From Veillonella seminalis (GTDB lineage: Bacteria; Bacillota; Negativicutes; Veillonellales; Veillonellaceae), in contig NZ_RQUZ01000001.1 in the NCBI RefSeq assembly GCF_003992065.1, positions 124,001 through 188,000 on the forward strand: DNA of 64,000 nucleotides. The letters are read 5' to 3'. Under the pieces are notes generated by a model. The model saw only the letters and a list, made by a program, of their open reading frames with translations, was not told the DNA's origin and ran no database searches. Shown in pieces: positions 44,763 through 53,368 of this stretch (positions within the stretch are counted from its first letter, which is position 1; each line of letters starts with the position of its first letter). The position numbers and the translations under genes were made by a program.

Positions 44763-45590
44763 ATGAGCAATGTGCGAGTAACGAATATTCACGAAGATGA
44801 AGCAGCTTGGCGTGCCGAACGTGACGCGTGGAACAATCGCTCCGAATTTTTTGTGGAATTGCATGAAAAACAAGAACGTACTGCGCAGGTTACACATTTT
44901 ATAGACTTTTTGAAAAAACATGATTTATTGCCGGCTCCCGGAGGACGTACGCTTGATGTAGGTTGTGGTGTAGGTGATTACTCCTTGGGGATCGCAAAGT
45001 TGGGCTATCAAGCTACCGGTATCGACTTGTCGAATGGTATGATTGCAGGGGCTCGTTTGATCGCCGAGAAAGAAGATCTCGATTTAGATTTATATGTTGG
45101 CCCTTGGAGTGAAGAAACACGTGCGGAATTAGGCTGGGAGAAACAGTTTGATTTAAGTTACAGCTTCTTCTGCCCGGTTATGTTTGATATGAACAATATC
45201 GAAGCGTTGACTAAAACAAGCCGTAATGCATGTCTGTTTGTAGGCTTTGCCGGTCGTCAGGATACCATCGTTGATGCTTTATATGAGCATTTTTACGGTA
45301 AAAAGGATGATTTTAAATGGCAGGCTAACGTAGATGACGTTATTGCTAAAGTAAATCAGATTGGCCGGGATGTGCAGGTTGAGTATGTAAATGTACCGGA
45401 AACGGAATACTTCACGGAAGAAGAAGCACTTCGTTACTTCACCATGCGCCTTCACTCTGAAGAATGGGGTACGGAAGAAGCGATGAAAGCTGAAATTTTG
45501 CCGTTATTGGCTCCGTATCGCACGGAAGACGGACGCATTCGCAATACATCGGAAGATAAGATTGCGTGGGTGTCTTGGCGCGTTAAATAG
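44763..45590 (+). CDS. Class I SAM-dependent methyltransferase
   Basis: 275-residue Rossmann methyltransferase. SAM motif I is LDVGCGVGDYSLGIAKLG (about residues 60-78), followed by ATGIDLSNGMI and a later FDLSYSFFCPVMFD strand. The C-terminal half has no feature that fixes the substrate. GGAGG precedes the ATG; a terminator pair follows. Promoter region contains a short imperfect direct repeat ATGAGATGCC (about 44575 and 44600). Confidence 0.75.
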   Translation: MSNVRVTNIHEDEAAWRAERDAWNNRSEFFVELHEKQERTAQVTHFIDFLKKHDLLPAPGGRTLDVGCGVGDYSLGIAKLGYQATGIDLSNGMIAGARLIAEKEDLDLDLYVGPWSEETRAELGWEKQFDLSYSFFCPVMFDMNNIEALTKTSRNACLFVGFAGRQDTIVDALYEHFYGKKDDFKWQANVDDVIAKVNQIGRDVQVEYVNVPETEYFTEEEALRYFTMRLHSEEWGTEEAMKAEILPLLAPYRTEDGRIRNTSEDKIAWVSWRVK

Positions 45591-45677
45591 CTTTAATGGC
45601 CATATTATGCTACCTGTATAGGTGTAGTTCTACAGGTATGTTGCCGGTAAACTGTTTTTTACAAATAAATTTAATAA

Positions 45678-45757
45678 GGCTGTGGTGTCCGGCGTTATAA
45701 TTACCGGCTTGCCACAGCCCGTTTATAACGGTTTGAATGACTGACATTCAGGCCGTT
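45678..45757 (+). terminator. Hairpin plus terminator after the methyltransferase
   Basis: GGCTGTGG..CCGG/CCGG..CCACAGCC (45678-45719) is followed by AACGGTTTGAATG/CATTCAGGCCGTT (45727-45757) and TTTTTGC. The second hairpin has terminator form. Confidence 0.75.
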
Positions 45758-45772
45758 TTTGCTATTTTTTGA

Positions 45773-45801
45773 CTTGAAAACTCAGGTCAAGTGCGTATAA
45801 T
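45773..45801 (+). promoter_or_regulatory. Promoter with embedded inverted repeat
   Basis: TTGAAA (45774-45779) and TATAAT (45796-45801) are 16 bp apart. ACTTGA and TCAAGT form an inverted repeat that covers the -35 and spacer, the position expected of a repressor operator. Drives the small secreted protein. Confidence 0.55.
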
Positions 45802-45866
45802 GTTGTGTATGTGAAACAAATCGATATAATAAACAATTACGGAATTATGGTAATTACGAATTTTAG

Positions 45867-45906
45867 CAATTACAGTAATGATAGATTATGGGAGTTACTG
45901 TAATTG
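45867..45906. repeat. Perfect 12-bp inverted repeat in a leader
   Basis: CAATTACAGTAA and TTACTGTAATTG lie 16 bp apart, between the promoter and the start codon of the small secreted protein. The stretch before it contains further GTAATTAC copies. It could be an operator or a leader hairpin. Confidence 0.5.
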
Positions 45907-45941
45907 TTTCGTTTATACAAAGTATAGAAAGAAGGCGAATT

Positions 45942-46334
45942 ATGAGATTAATACATAAAATATTGGCCGTGCTCGGCCTTGTAAGTGCCTTGAGCCTGTC
46001 CTTTTTCGGACCGGTTGAGGCCCAGGATTATTGGTACTATGTGGGAGCTGATATTCATGATAATACAACTTCCATCGACAACAGCAGTGTTGATAAGGAT
46101 GCGGATGTAGCGCAGCTTTGGATCCGTGTGATTCAGCCGGGTGGCGACTACTATTTTGAAAAAATGGAAATCAAGAAAAACGAACGATCTATTCAAACCT
46201 TGGACATGCAGTATTTTCATGCGACCGGTGTAGCGTATGATAAGAGTGAATATACCTATGACACGAAACCGGCTGCGGTAAAGCCGGGGACTATCGGCGA
46301 GTCTTTATATAATTTAGTGTGGGGAGCTCAATAA
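45942..46334 (+). CDS. Small secreted protein, surface-adhesin-E-like
   Basis: 130 residues with signal peptide (residues 1-25, ending VEA-QD). The mature part, YYVGADIHDNTTSIDNSSV and the later LDMQYFHATGVAYD, has the pattern of short 'surface-adhesin protein E'-type domains (small beta proteins found repeatedly in Gram-negative-walled bacteria). Start 45942 has AGAAGG upstream. Function beyond secretion is not known. Followed after 4 bp by the AEC transporter. Confidence 0.6.
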   Translation: MRLIHKILAVLGLVSALSLSFFGPVEAQDYWYYVGADIHDNTTSIDNSSVDKDADVAQLWIRVIQPGGDYYFEKMEIKKNERSIQTLDMQYFHATGVAYDKSEYTYDTKPAAVKPGTIGESLYNLVWGAQ

Positions 46335-46338
46335 GCAT

Positions 46339-47295
46339 ATGATATTGCATATTTTTATGACTACGGTCGCACCTATTTTACTTCTTGTTCTCATCGGTTA
46401 CTTTATGGATAAAAAATTCCATATGGACCTTGATACACTGAGCAAAATCAATTTCTATGTTGTGTCACCGGCCTTTTTGTTTACCAACACATACAGCTAT
46501 ACGGTGTCGGGTGAAAGTGCACAAGTAGTGTGGCTAACCATTATCGGCTTTGCGGCGACTTGGATTGCCAGTATGATTTTTGAAAAAGCACTGGGCCTAT
46601 CCCGTGAAAAATCCGGTATTTTTCGTAATGCCGTGTTATTTAACAACTGTGGTAACATTGGGGTGCCGCTTATTGTGTTTATCTACTCCAATGAGCCGTT
46701 TTTGCAAAACGGTTCACCTGTATGGTTACAGGCGGCTATCGCCATTCAGATTGTCGTATTCGTTTGGCAAAATATTGTAACCAACAGCTTTGGTTTTTAC
46801 TTTGCCGGACAGGGCAAAATGAGTCGTACCGATGCGATTAAGTTAGTATTTAAAATGCCGATTATCTATGCTGTAGCAGGTGCGGCTCTCTGTAGTTTCG
46901 GAAATATCCCTATTGATGAAACATTCTTCTGGCCGGTTCTGACCAACGTAAGTAATGCCCTCGTTATGGTCGCTTTATTTACGCTGGGGGTTCAATTGGC
47001 AAGAACACCGTTCAACTTCTTTACGCGAGAAGTAATTTGGGGCAGTTCCGTTCGCCTTATTGTAGGTCCTTTGGTGGCGTGGCTGGTAATTTGGCCTTAT
47101 GAACTTGTGGCAGGTCCCGTTTCGGAACTCGTTATGCAAGTTCTCGTCATTTCGGCAGCTGTTCCGAGTGGTGTCACCACAGCACTCATTGCAGGCGTCT
47201 TAAAAACAGAAACAGAATATGCTACCCAACTCGTTGTGGCGAGCACCGTATTCGCGGCTATAACACTGCCAATAGTAATTATGTTAGTTAAGTAA
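46339..47295 (+). CDS. AEC-family transporter
   Basis: 318-residue permease with about ten helices. RNAVLFNNCGNIGVPLI (helix 4) and the end VLVISAAVPSGVTTALIAG are characteristic of the auxin-efflux-carrier family, whose bacterial members mostly move malate or other dicarboxylates. Near an SDH-type metabolism this would suit, but no substrate evidence is local. It ends inside the first palindrome at 47294. Confidence 0.8.
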   Translation: MILHIFMTTVAPILLLVLIGYFMDKKFHMDLDTLSKINFYVVSPAFLFTNTYSYTVSGESAQVVWLTIIGFAATWIASMIFEKALGLSREKSGIFRNAVLFNNCGNIGVPLIVFIYSNEPFLQNGSPVWLQAAIAIQIVVFVWQNIVTNSFGFYFAGQGKMSRTDAIKLVFKMPIIYAVAGAALCSFGNIPIDETFFWPVLTNVSNALVMVALFTLGVQLARTPFNFFTREVIWGSSVRLIVGPLVAWLVIWPYELVAGPVSELVMQVLVISAAVPSGVTTALIAGVLKTETEYATQLVVASTVFAAITLPIVIMLVK

Positions 47296-47459
47296 GCCGG
47301 CTTCAAAGATGCAATCGGTTTTAACAATGAAATAAGAAAAGAAATGGCTCCTCACAAGGCTTGGTTTTGCGCAGCAAAAAGACCCTTGTGAGGAGCCATT
47401 TTCTTTCCATTTGATTATCATCTCAATTCAAACCGTTGTATACCTTTGAAAGCCGGCTT
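47294..47459. repeat. Giant palindrome 1
   Basis: Nested inverted repeats about 166 bp long. Outer arms AAGCCGGCTTCAAAG (47294-47308) and CTTTGAAAGCCGGCTT (47444-47459); inner arms AAATGGCTCCTCACAAGG (47342-47359) and its perfect complement (47384-47401). The 24-base apical part (47360-47383) contains TTTTGCGCAGCAAAA. The left arm starts in the stop codon of the AEC gene. Confidence 0.85.
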
Positions 47460-47479
47460 TAACTAGCGAGGGGGGAAGG

Positions 47480-47506
47480 GGAGGTTTCTGCGTTGCAGAA
47501 ACCTCC
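47480..47506. repeat. Hairpin between the two giant palindromes
   Basis: GGAGGTTTCTGC and GCAGAAACCTCC form a perfect 12-bp stem with a GTT loop, flanked by further partly complementary GGGGAAGG/CCTTCCTCC tracts. Confidence 0.8.
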
Positions 47507-47523
47507 TTCCTCCCTCCAACGCC

Positions 47524-47772
47524 GGTAAGAACAGGCATAAAGTTCTTTGCGCAAAGTTCCTGATGGGACTTATTATGCCGCTAAAAACAGTCATAAAGTA
47601 CTCTGGGTAAAAGAAACGGAGAGGTCCACATCTAAGGGTCTTTTTACTGCGCAAAACCAAGCCTTAGATGTGGAGCCTCTCCGTTCTTTATAACCTATAC
47701 CTTTATACTGTTTTTAGCTCTAATGTAGCCCCCATTAGGGGCTTAAGGACGAACCTTATGCCTGTTCTTACC
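47524..47772. repeat. Giant palindrome 2
   Basis: Nested inverted repeats about 249 bp long: GGTAAGAACAGGCATAA (47524-47540) with TTATGCCTGTTCTTACC (47756-47772), GCTAAAAACAGT (47580-47591) with ACTGTTTTTAGC (47707-47718), and CCACATCTAAGG (47626-47637) with CCTTAGATGTGG (47662-47673). The apical 24 bases (47638-47661) are the reverse complement of the apex of palindrome 1 with one mismatch. The right arm runs into the gltS stop codon. Confidence 0.85.
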
Positions 47773-49051
47773 AAGTCCCCATCCACGTAATAATAATGGC
47801 ATTGACGAAGTCAATCAGGAACGCACCAACGAGTGATACGATGAGCCATGCTTTAGGCGATGGACCGTATTTTTCAGCCAAGGACTGCATGTTGGCGAGA
47901 CCGTTGGCAGTAGCACCCATGGCAAAACCGATACCGCCTACGCCGAGCATAACGCCGTCGTAGTTTTTGCCGAAGAGTAAGAAGTAACCGAGCCATGCAA
48001 AGACAATCATGAGAAGTGTCTGAGCAATCAAGATTACTACGAGTGGTAAAGCCAAATGAATCAATTCGTATAGTTTCAAGCTGTTAATAGCCATAGTAAC
48101 ATATACGGTTAATGCTACTTCGGATACTACATTGAGGCCGCCGCCCTGTACGCGATACATACCGGAGAAGTCACCGATATTACGAATGACAGCTGCTACG
48201 AGCATGGCACCGATGTAAGCCGGTAAGGTAATGAATGTGTTGAGGTAAGCACTGAGTACGGCACCGAGACCTACAGCTACGAATACGAAACCGGCTGCTT
48301 TTAATACGCCGTTTACGTCGGTTGTTTCTTCTTCTTCAAGAATAGACATATCGAATACATGTGGTTCTAATTGAGCAGCTGCCGGATTATCAGCTTCTGA
48401 TTCAGGAATGTTTTTAGTTGCATTCGGAGTTGTTTTAGGATCAATATGTTGCGAACCGGGAGTTTTAATTTTGTAGTGTTTAATTAAGAATTCACCGAAA
48501 GGTCCGCCAAGTACGAGCGCTACTACCATACCGAAGGTAGCGGCTGTAATAGCTACGGTTGTAGCACCTTGAATACCATATGTGGTTTCAAAGTACGGGC
48601 CGAAAGCCGCCGAGGTACCGAGACCACCCATGAGGGAAACGGCACCGGCCAAGATGCCGTAGTGAGGGTCAATTCCCATGGCACCGGCAATAGACATACC
48701 CAACAAGTTCTGGATGAAACCGAGAATCGAGGATACGATTAAGTATAAGATAAGTGCGATACCACCGTATTTGATAAGTTTTAAGCTGGCCATCATACCG
48801 ATGGTAGTAAAGAATACCAAGAGGGCTACGGTAGATAAAGTATTGTCAAAATCGACTTGTAAAATTCCGTATACACGTAATCCGGATAAAATGAAGGCAA
48901 ACGGCAGACCACCGATTACCGCAGCCGGTAAGCTGAGCTTTTGGAATACGGGAACTCGGTTTTTGATCCATAAACCGATGAAATACGTCACAAATGCGAG
49001 TGCGACCGCTTGTACGCTACTGATTTTGACTGTCAAGACTTCTGCGCCCAT
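47768..49051 (-). CDS. gltS: Sodium/glutamate symporter
   Basis: 427-residue ESS-family permease: two sets of helices with the paired pore loops GGLGTSAAFGPYFE and GVGGIGFAMGATANGLANM, separated by a charged loop (about 225-260). Start 49051 has AAGGAGG upstream; a further ATG 12 codons earlier does not. Likely imports glutamate or a related dicarboxylate with Na+. Convergent with the AEC gene across the palindromes. Confidence 0.85.
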   Translation of the reverse strand: MGAEVLTVKISSVQAVALAFVTYFIGLWIKNRVPVFQKLSLPAAVIGGLPFAFILSGLRVYGILQVDFDNTLSTVALLVFFTTIGMMASLKLIKYGGIALILYLIVSSILGFIQNLLGMSIAGAMGIDPHYGILAGAVSLMGGLGTSAAFGPYFETTYGIQGATTVAITAATFGMVVALVLGGPFGEFLIKHYKIKTPGSQHIDPKTTPNATKNIPESEADNPAAAQLEPHVFDMSILEEEETTDVNGVLKAAGFVFVAVGLGAVLSAYLNTFITLPAYIGAMLVAAVIRNIGDFSGMYRVQGGGLNVVSEVALTVYVTMAINSLKLYELIHLALPLVVILIAQTLLMIVFAWLGYFLLFGKNYDGVMLGVGGIGFAMGATANGLANMQSLAEKYGPSPKAWLIVSLVGAFLIDFVNAIIITWMGTW

Positions 49052-49606
49052 AAACAACGCCTCCTTTGAGCAAGCTGACTCCCTCATAATACTGATAAGC
49101 AGGCGTTTATAACTTCGATTGCCGATAGACGGTAAGCCGTTCGCTTGTATTTAACGTACAAGCAGTCATAGCAAATAGGAAGTGAAATGACATTATTGCG
49201 CCGGACATTAACTATATTATAAGAGGCTTCATAATACAGATGATTTAACCGTGTAGTTGAATTAATGGGAAGAAAATTATGGCAACCGGTATTATGAAAC
49301 TAAAAAATGATGAGTGCGGAAGGTGAGTTTCATGAACGAAACAGACCTTCTTTTAATAAATATTTCAACTTGATAATATTATACTATGCGAGTGCGTAAA
49401 AATACAATAAAAATATGTAAAATTCTATGTATACAAAAATCATGAGAATGCATTTAAGCTGATAAACAATAGGTTATGTGGTCTGATGATTATAAAATCA
49501 ACTGAATTATAAATTCTATAAATTGTTTATTTGTGCATAAAATAAGATTAATTATACATATAAAAACAAATGTAGTTACCTTAAAAATATAATAAAATAA
49601 ACAAAA
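49052..49606. other. Long AT-rich intergenic region
   Basis: Upstream of gltS lie two small inverted repeats, ACGG/CCGT and GCTTGTA/TACAAGC (49143-49163), probably in the gltS leader. The rest, to 49606, is strongly AT-rich without a supportable ORF or folded element. Confidence 0.4.
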
Positions 49607-49640
49607 GTAGAGTATATAAGGACATTTTTATATACTCTAC
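49607..49640 (-). terminator. Terminator of the amidohydrolase gene
   Basis: GTAGAGTATATAA and TTATATACTCTAC form a 13-bp stem; the minus strand continues TTTTGTTTATTTTATT. It lies 33 bp after the stop. Confidence 0.75.
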
Positions 49641-49672
49641 AAAATGCATAAATGTATAGAAAATTTTGCATG

Positions 49673-50908
49673 TTACTGTTTATCTAAATGAAGGATAATG
49701 TCTTTCAAAAATTCTGTCCCGGTTACTAAATCATCGATATTAATGGCTTCGGCCGGATTGTGACTTACCCCTTCGCGGCATGGGATGAAAATCATACCCA
49801 CATCGGTGTAATCCCCCCAATTCATAGCGTCATGGCCGGCACCGCTTGGCAGTGTCATATAATTATACGGTTTATTTTTAGCAACCGTTTCCATGGCCTC
49901 AATCATAGTATTTTTTACCATGAGGGGCATTTCATCGGCAATTAATGAGGTGTCGATAGGAATATCGCGTTTGTGACCGATTTCCGCAATGGCATGAAGT
50001 ATGGACCGAGTGGCACGATCTTTAGCTTCGGCAGAAATGCTGCGGATATCGAGACCTAAGGTTACTTCACCGGGAATGACGTTCATAACGCCCGGTGTGG
50101 CTTCGATAACACCTACCGTAGCTACGACCGGAATAGGTTCACTGTTTTGTGCAATTTGTTCTGCAGCCAATATGATTTCAGCGGCTGCGCAAAGTCCGTC
50201 ATGACGATGATTCATCGGCGTGGCGCCACTGTGGCTGGCGGTACCGTGAATATGAATTTTATAACGGGTCGATGCGGCAATGCCGGTGACGATACCGATG
50301 GTGTGGTTTGTTTTTTCAAGTACGATACCTTGTTCAATATGGAGTTCCAGGAAGGCTTTAAGAGGTGTGGTGAACTTAGATTGCGGTATAATATCCGGAT
50401 TGAAGCCTCGTTCTTTTAGAACATCATAAAGACTGAGCCCTTTTTTGTCGCACAAGGTTTGTAAACGTTCGCGACTCAATTGACCGCGCATGGCTTGACT
50501 CCCCAAAGTAGCACTGCCGAAGCGGCTCGATTCTTCGCACATGAAGAGCACAATATCTAGGGGATGATTGAGATGTGTATTCGTTTCTTTTAAATCGGTA
50601 ATGACTTCGAGTGCGGCTGCGATACCGGCGAGTCCGTCGTAATTACCGCCTTGCGGTACGCTGTCTGTGTGAGAGCCGGTCATAATAGCGGGTACATCCG
50701 GATTTTTTCCTTCATAACGGCCGATTACATTACCGAATTCATCATAACGTAGAGTAAGATTCAGCTCTTTAAGCTGTTTGATGAGATAGTCACGGCCCGC
50801 CCAATCCTGATCGGTAAAGGCAATACGATTAATACCGGGTACATCGTCGATGGTACTTATGGTTTGCATGGCGTTTAAATGTTTTAAAAGTCGCTCTTTA
50901 TTTATCAT
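49673..50908 (-). CDS. M20 N-carbamoyl-amino-acid/allantoate amidohydrolase
   Basis: 411-residue zinc hydrolase of the HyuC/AmaB/AllC group: TGSHTDSVPQGGNYDGLAGI (metal His and bridging Asp), MCEESSRFGSATLGSQAMRG (catalytic Glu), ELHIEQGIVLE, and the lid region GTASHSGATPMNHRHDG. The metal ligands and length are normal, in contrast to the shortened M20 protein at 33.6 kb. Substrate within the group (carbamoyl amino acid, allantoate, ureidoglycine) cannot be read from sequence. GGAG precedes the ATG; monocistronic. Confidence 0.82.
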   Translation of the reverse strand: MINKERLLKHLNAMQTISTIDDVPGINRIAFTDQDWAGRDYLIKQLKELNLTLRYDEFGNVIGRYEGKNPDVPAIMTGSHTDSVPQGGNYDGLAGIAAALEVITDLKETNTHLNHPLDIVLFMCEESSRFGSATLGSQAMRGQLSRERLQTLCDKKGLSLYDVLKERGFNPDIIPQSKFTTPLKAFLELHIEQGIVLEKTNHTIGIVTGIAASTRYKIHIHGTASHSGATPMNHRHDGLCAAAEIILAAEQIAQNSEPIPVVATVGVIEATPGVMNVIPGEVTLGLDIRSISAEAKDRATRSILHAIAEIGHKRDIPIDTSLIADEMPLMVKNTMIEAMETVAKNKPYNYMTLPSGAGHDAMNWGDYTDVGMIFIPCREGVSHNPAEAINIDDLVTGTEFLKDIILHLDKQ

Positions 50909-51048
50909 AGGAATCTCCTTGCTGTTCGGCGTAATATAAAATTTAACAGTAAAAGTTTATAAGTTTAGCAAAAAAAGCAGTATTTAATTCAATTGTTGAG
51001 TTAAATACTGCTTTTGTATTTGTTAAAAAATAATTGTTAAAAGCTATT

Positions 51049-51936
51049 TTAATATCTGTATTTACGACGGTAAGAATGCGGCGTTTCCGAAGTGGCTTCT
51101 TTAAAGACTTTACAGAAGTAGCTAGTCCGATTATAGCCCAGATTGCGGGCGATAGATTCAATGGACGAATCAGAGCCGCGAAGCATTAATTTAGCTTGTT
51201 CCAATTTGCGGTCGTTAATGTATTGTACGAGCGACGTCCCCGTTTCCTGTTTGAAAATTTTGGACAAATAGGACTCACTTAAATAAACGTGACCGGCAAT
51301 GTCGCGTAAGGATGGATTGGAACTTAAATGCTTGTCGATATAAACAAGGGCCCGTTTAATTTCAGGACGATAGGCCGTCTTCATCTGGCTGTGTATATCG
51401 GACTTACCGCTTTGTAATTCCGGTATATCCAGCGATGTATTTAAAATATCCGGGAAATAATGACCGGCCATAAGATTCAGTACTTTAGACGCACTGTTTA
51501 TTTCTTCGGTGGAATAAATAGGTAATTGTCTATAGAATTTTTTGGCCGTTGAATCGTTTTGCCAATCACTACGCGCTGAAATTTGTGACAATTGCGGATC
51601 GGTTACGGCTGTTTGGCCGGCACAAATAAAACCGAGCAAGTGACCTTCATGAATGACCGGTACGGAAAAATCTACGATGCCGGCGTGACAGCGATAGGCG
51701 GATGGACAATGTCCTTTGGAGGCCTCAAGGCCACCATACGCATCACAATAGGCACATAGCCTCGATAAGGTTGGATGACTGCGAATGTACTTGCAAAAAT
51801 TACTGAAGTTGTATTTGCACGAAAGAACACGGCCGCGCAAATCTACATATACGGCTGCCAGTTCCGTAATGTTAGTAAAATCACGCATGATCTCATTAAT
51901 CATGGTTGTTTCTGTCTTGAAATTACCGGTTGGCAT
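51049..51936 (-). CDS. pocR: PocR-domain AraC-family activator of the pdu locus
   Basis: 295 residues: an N-terminal PocR sensor domain (SNFCKYIRSHPTLSRLCAYCDAYGG ... CPSAYRCHAGIVDFSVPVI) and a C-terminal double helix-turn-helix of AraC type (LRDIAGHVYLSESYLSKIFKQETGTSLVQYI; IESIARNLGYNRTSYFCKVFKEATSETP). In Salmonella PocR answers to 1,2-propanediol and switches on pdu and cob genes. Divergent from pduA with a 304-bp gap that carries repeated sequence. Start 51936 follows GAGAGGGG; ATG 14 codons upstream is weaker. Confidence 0.88.
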   Translation of the reverse strand: MPTGNFKTETTMINEIMRDFTNITELAAVYVDLRGRVLSCKYNFSNFCKYIRSHPTLSRLCAYCDAYGGLEASKGHCPSAYRCHAGIVDFSVPVIHEGHLLGFICAGQTAVTDPQLSQISARSDWQNDSTAKKFYRQLPIYSTEEINSASKVLNLMAGHYFPDILNTSLDIPELQSGKSDIHSQMKTAYRPEIKRALVYIDKHLSSNPSLRDIAGHVYLSESYLSKIFKQETGTSLVQYINDRKLEQAKLMLRGSDSSIESIARNLGYNRTSYFCKVFKEATSETPHSYRRKYRY

Positions 51937-52240
51937 CGTTGCCACCCCTCTCTCATTTCTTTTTGTATGGGCGTACAAAACAAAAGGATTAAAAAATAGT
52001 AATACAACAAATAACTAGAACTCATGATAAACACAGAATTTACTGAGGTTTTATGATTAATCGTTATACCAATTATAACAAAAAATTGTTAAAAGTAGAA
52101 CAAAAAATTAAAATTTCGTAAAAATGTGTTAAAAAATGAAATACTGTTATTTTGTATAATAATCGTACACATAAACGATGAAATGTGGTGAATATTTGAT
52201 TTTTATTTTTATTGTGCGCCCAAGATAGGAGATGAATTGT
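51937..52240. promoter_or_regulatory. Divergent pocR/pduA control region
   Basis: AACAAAAAATT occurs at 52077-52087 and again at 52099-52109, exactly 22 bp apart (two helical turns), with a weaker TTAAAAAAT copy about 22 bp further. TATAAT lies at 52155-52160 without a good -35, as in activator-dependent promoters. AGGAG (52226-52230) precedes the pduA ATG. PocR binding to the repeats is inference. Confidence 0.5.
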
Positions 52241-52528
52241 ATGTCGCAAGAAGCACTAGGTATGGTTGAAACAAAAGGCCTGGTTGGCGCTATCGAAGCA
52301 GCCGATGCCATGGTTAAGGCCGCCAATGTGGCCCTCGTCGGCACCGAAAAGATCGGATCCGGTCTCGTAACCGTTATGGTTCGAGGTGACGTAGGGGCTG
52401 TTAAAGCATCTGTAGATGCCGGTGCAGCAGCTGCCGAACGAGTTGGTCAAGTTGTCTCGACGCATGTAATTCCACGGCCCCACAAAGATGTGGAAAGCCT
52501 TATCTTAAAGGAAAAAGGTGATGCGTAA
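52241..52528 (+). CDS. pduA: BMC shell hexamer PduA
   Basis: 95-residue single BMC-domain protein: [27 protein letters not shown] and [13 protein letters not shown]. Forms flat shell tiles with a central pore for propanediol. The start at 52241 gives the family N-terminus and fits AGGAG spacing; an ATG at 52232 is too close to it. The stop overlaps the pduB ATG. Confidence 0.95.
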   Translation: MSQEALGMVETKGLVGAIEAADAMVKAANVALVGTEKIGSGLVTVMVRGDVGAVKASVDAGAAAAERVGQVVSTHVIPRPHKDVESLILKEKGDA

Positions 52529-53343
52529 TGAGTACTACAGATCAAATGGTAGATGAGATTTTGAAACGCGTATTAAGCAAAGCTGACAATTTGTCGGCAG
52601 CCACCCCGAATCAAAGTGAAAGCAAAGGAGCGGAACAGATTATGGCGAACAGTTGTAGTTTAACAGAATTTATCGGTACAGCAAAATTTGGTGATACTAT
52701 CGGCTTAGTAATTGCTAACGTGGATCAACAAGTATTGGATGCCATGAAATTAACTAAAAAATATCGTTCTATCGGTGTTGTAGGTGATCGTACCGGTGCC
52801 GGCCCTCATATTATGGCGGCTGATGAAGCAGTTAAAGCTACCAACACTGAAATCGTAAGTATCGAACTCGCACGCGACACTAAAGGCGGTGCCGGTCACG
52901 GTTCCTTAATCGTATTCGGTGGCGACGATGTATCCGACGTTAAACGCGCCGTTGAAGTTACGCTTAAAGAAGTAGAACGCACTTTCGGCGATGTATATGG
53001 TAACGAAGCGGGCCACATTGAATTACAATACACAGCTCGTGCCAGCCATGCTATCAACACGGCATTCGGCGCTCCTGAAGGTAAAGCGTTCGGTCTTATC
53101 GTAGGTGCTCCGGCAGCTATCGGCGTTGTAATGGCCGATGTAGCTGTAAAAGCAGCTAACGTTGATGTTATCGGTTATGCATCTCCGGGTAACGGCACAA
53201 GCTTCTCCAACGAAGTTATTTTACAAATCTCTGGTGACTCCGGTGCCGTACGTCAGGCTGTTATCACAGCTCGTGAAATCGGTAAAGAATTATTAGGCAC
53301 ATTAGGCAGCGAACCTAAAAACGATGCTCCTTCTTACATTTAA
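52528..53343 (+). CDS. pduB: BMC shell trimer PduB
   Basis: 271 residues: two BMC domains in tandem (EFIGTAKFGDTIGLVIANVD... and FGAPEGKAFGLIVGAPAAIG...). The first ~38 residues (MVDEILKRVLSKA helix) are an extension that in Salmonella links shell to cargo. An internal ATG at codon 39 (52642) with AAAGGAG 13 bases before it fits the known short form PduB'. Confidence 0.95.
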   Translation: MSTTDQMVDEILKRVLSKADNLSAATPNQSESKGAEQIMANSCSLTEFIGTAKFGDTIGLVIANVDQQVLDAMKLTKKYRSIGVVGDRTGAGPHIMAADEAVKATNTEIVSIELARDTKGGAGHGSLIVFGGDDVSDVKRAVEVTLKEVERTFGDVYGNEAGHIELQYTARASHAINTAFGAPEGKAFGLIVGAPAAIGVVMADVAVKAANVDVIGYASPGNGTSFSNEVILQISGDSGAVRQAVITAREIGKELLGTLGSEPKNDAPSYI

Positions 53344-53368
53344 CTTCGATAGAAAGGAAGCTTGACAT

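Noticed and set aside
47294-47772. Integron attC array or CRISPR for the palindromes
   Set aside because: No GTT-type core sites at the arms, no integrase, and no regularly spaced direct repeats with spacers.
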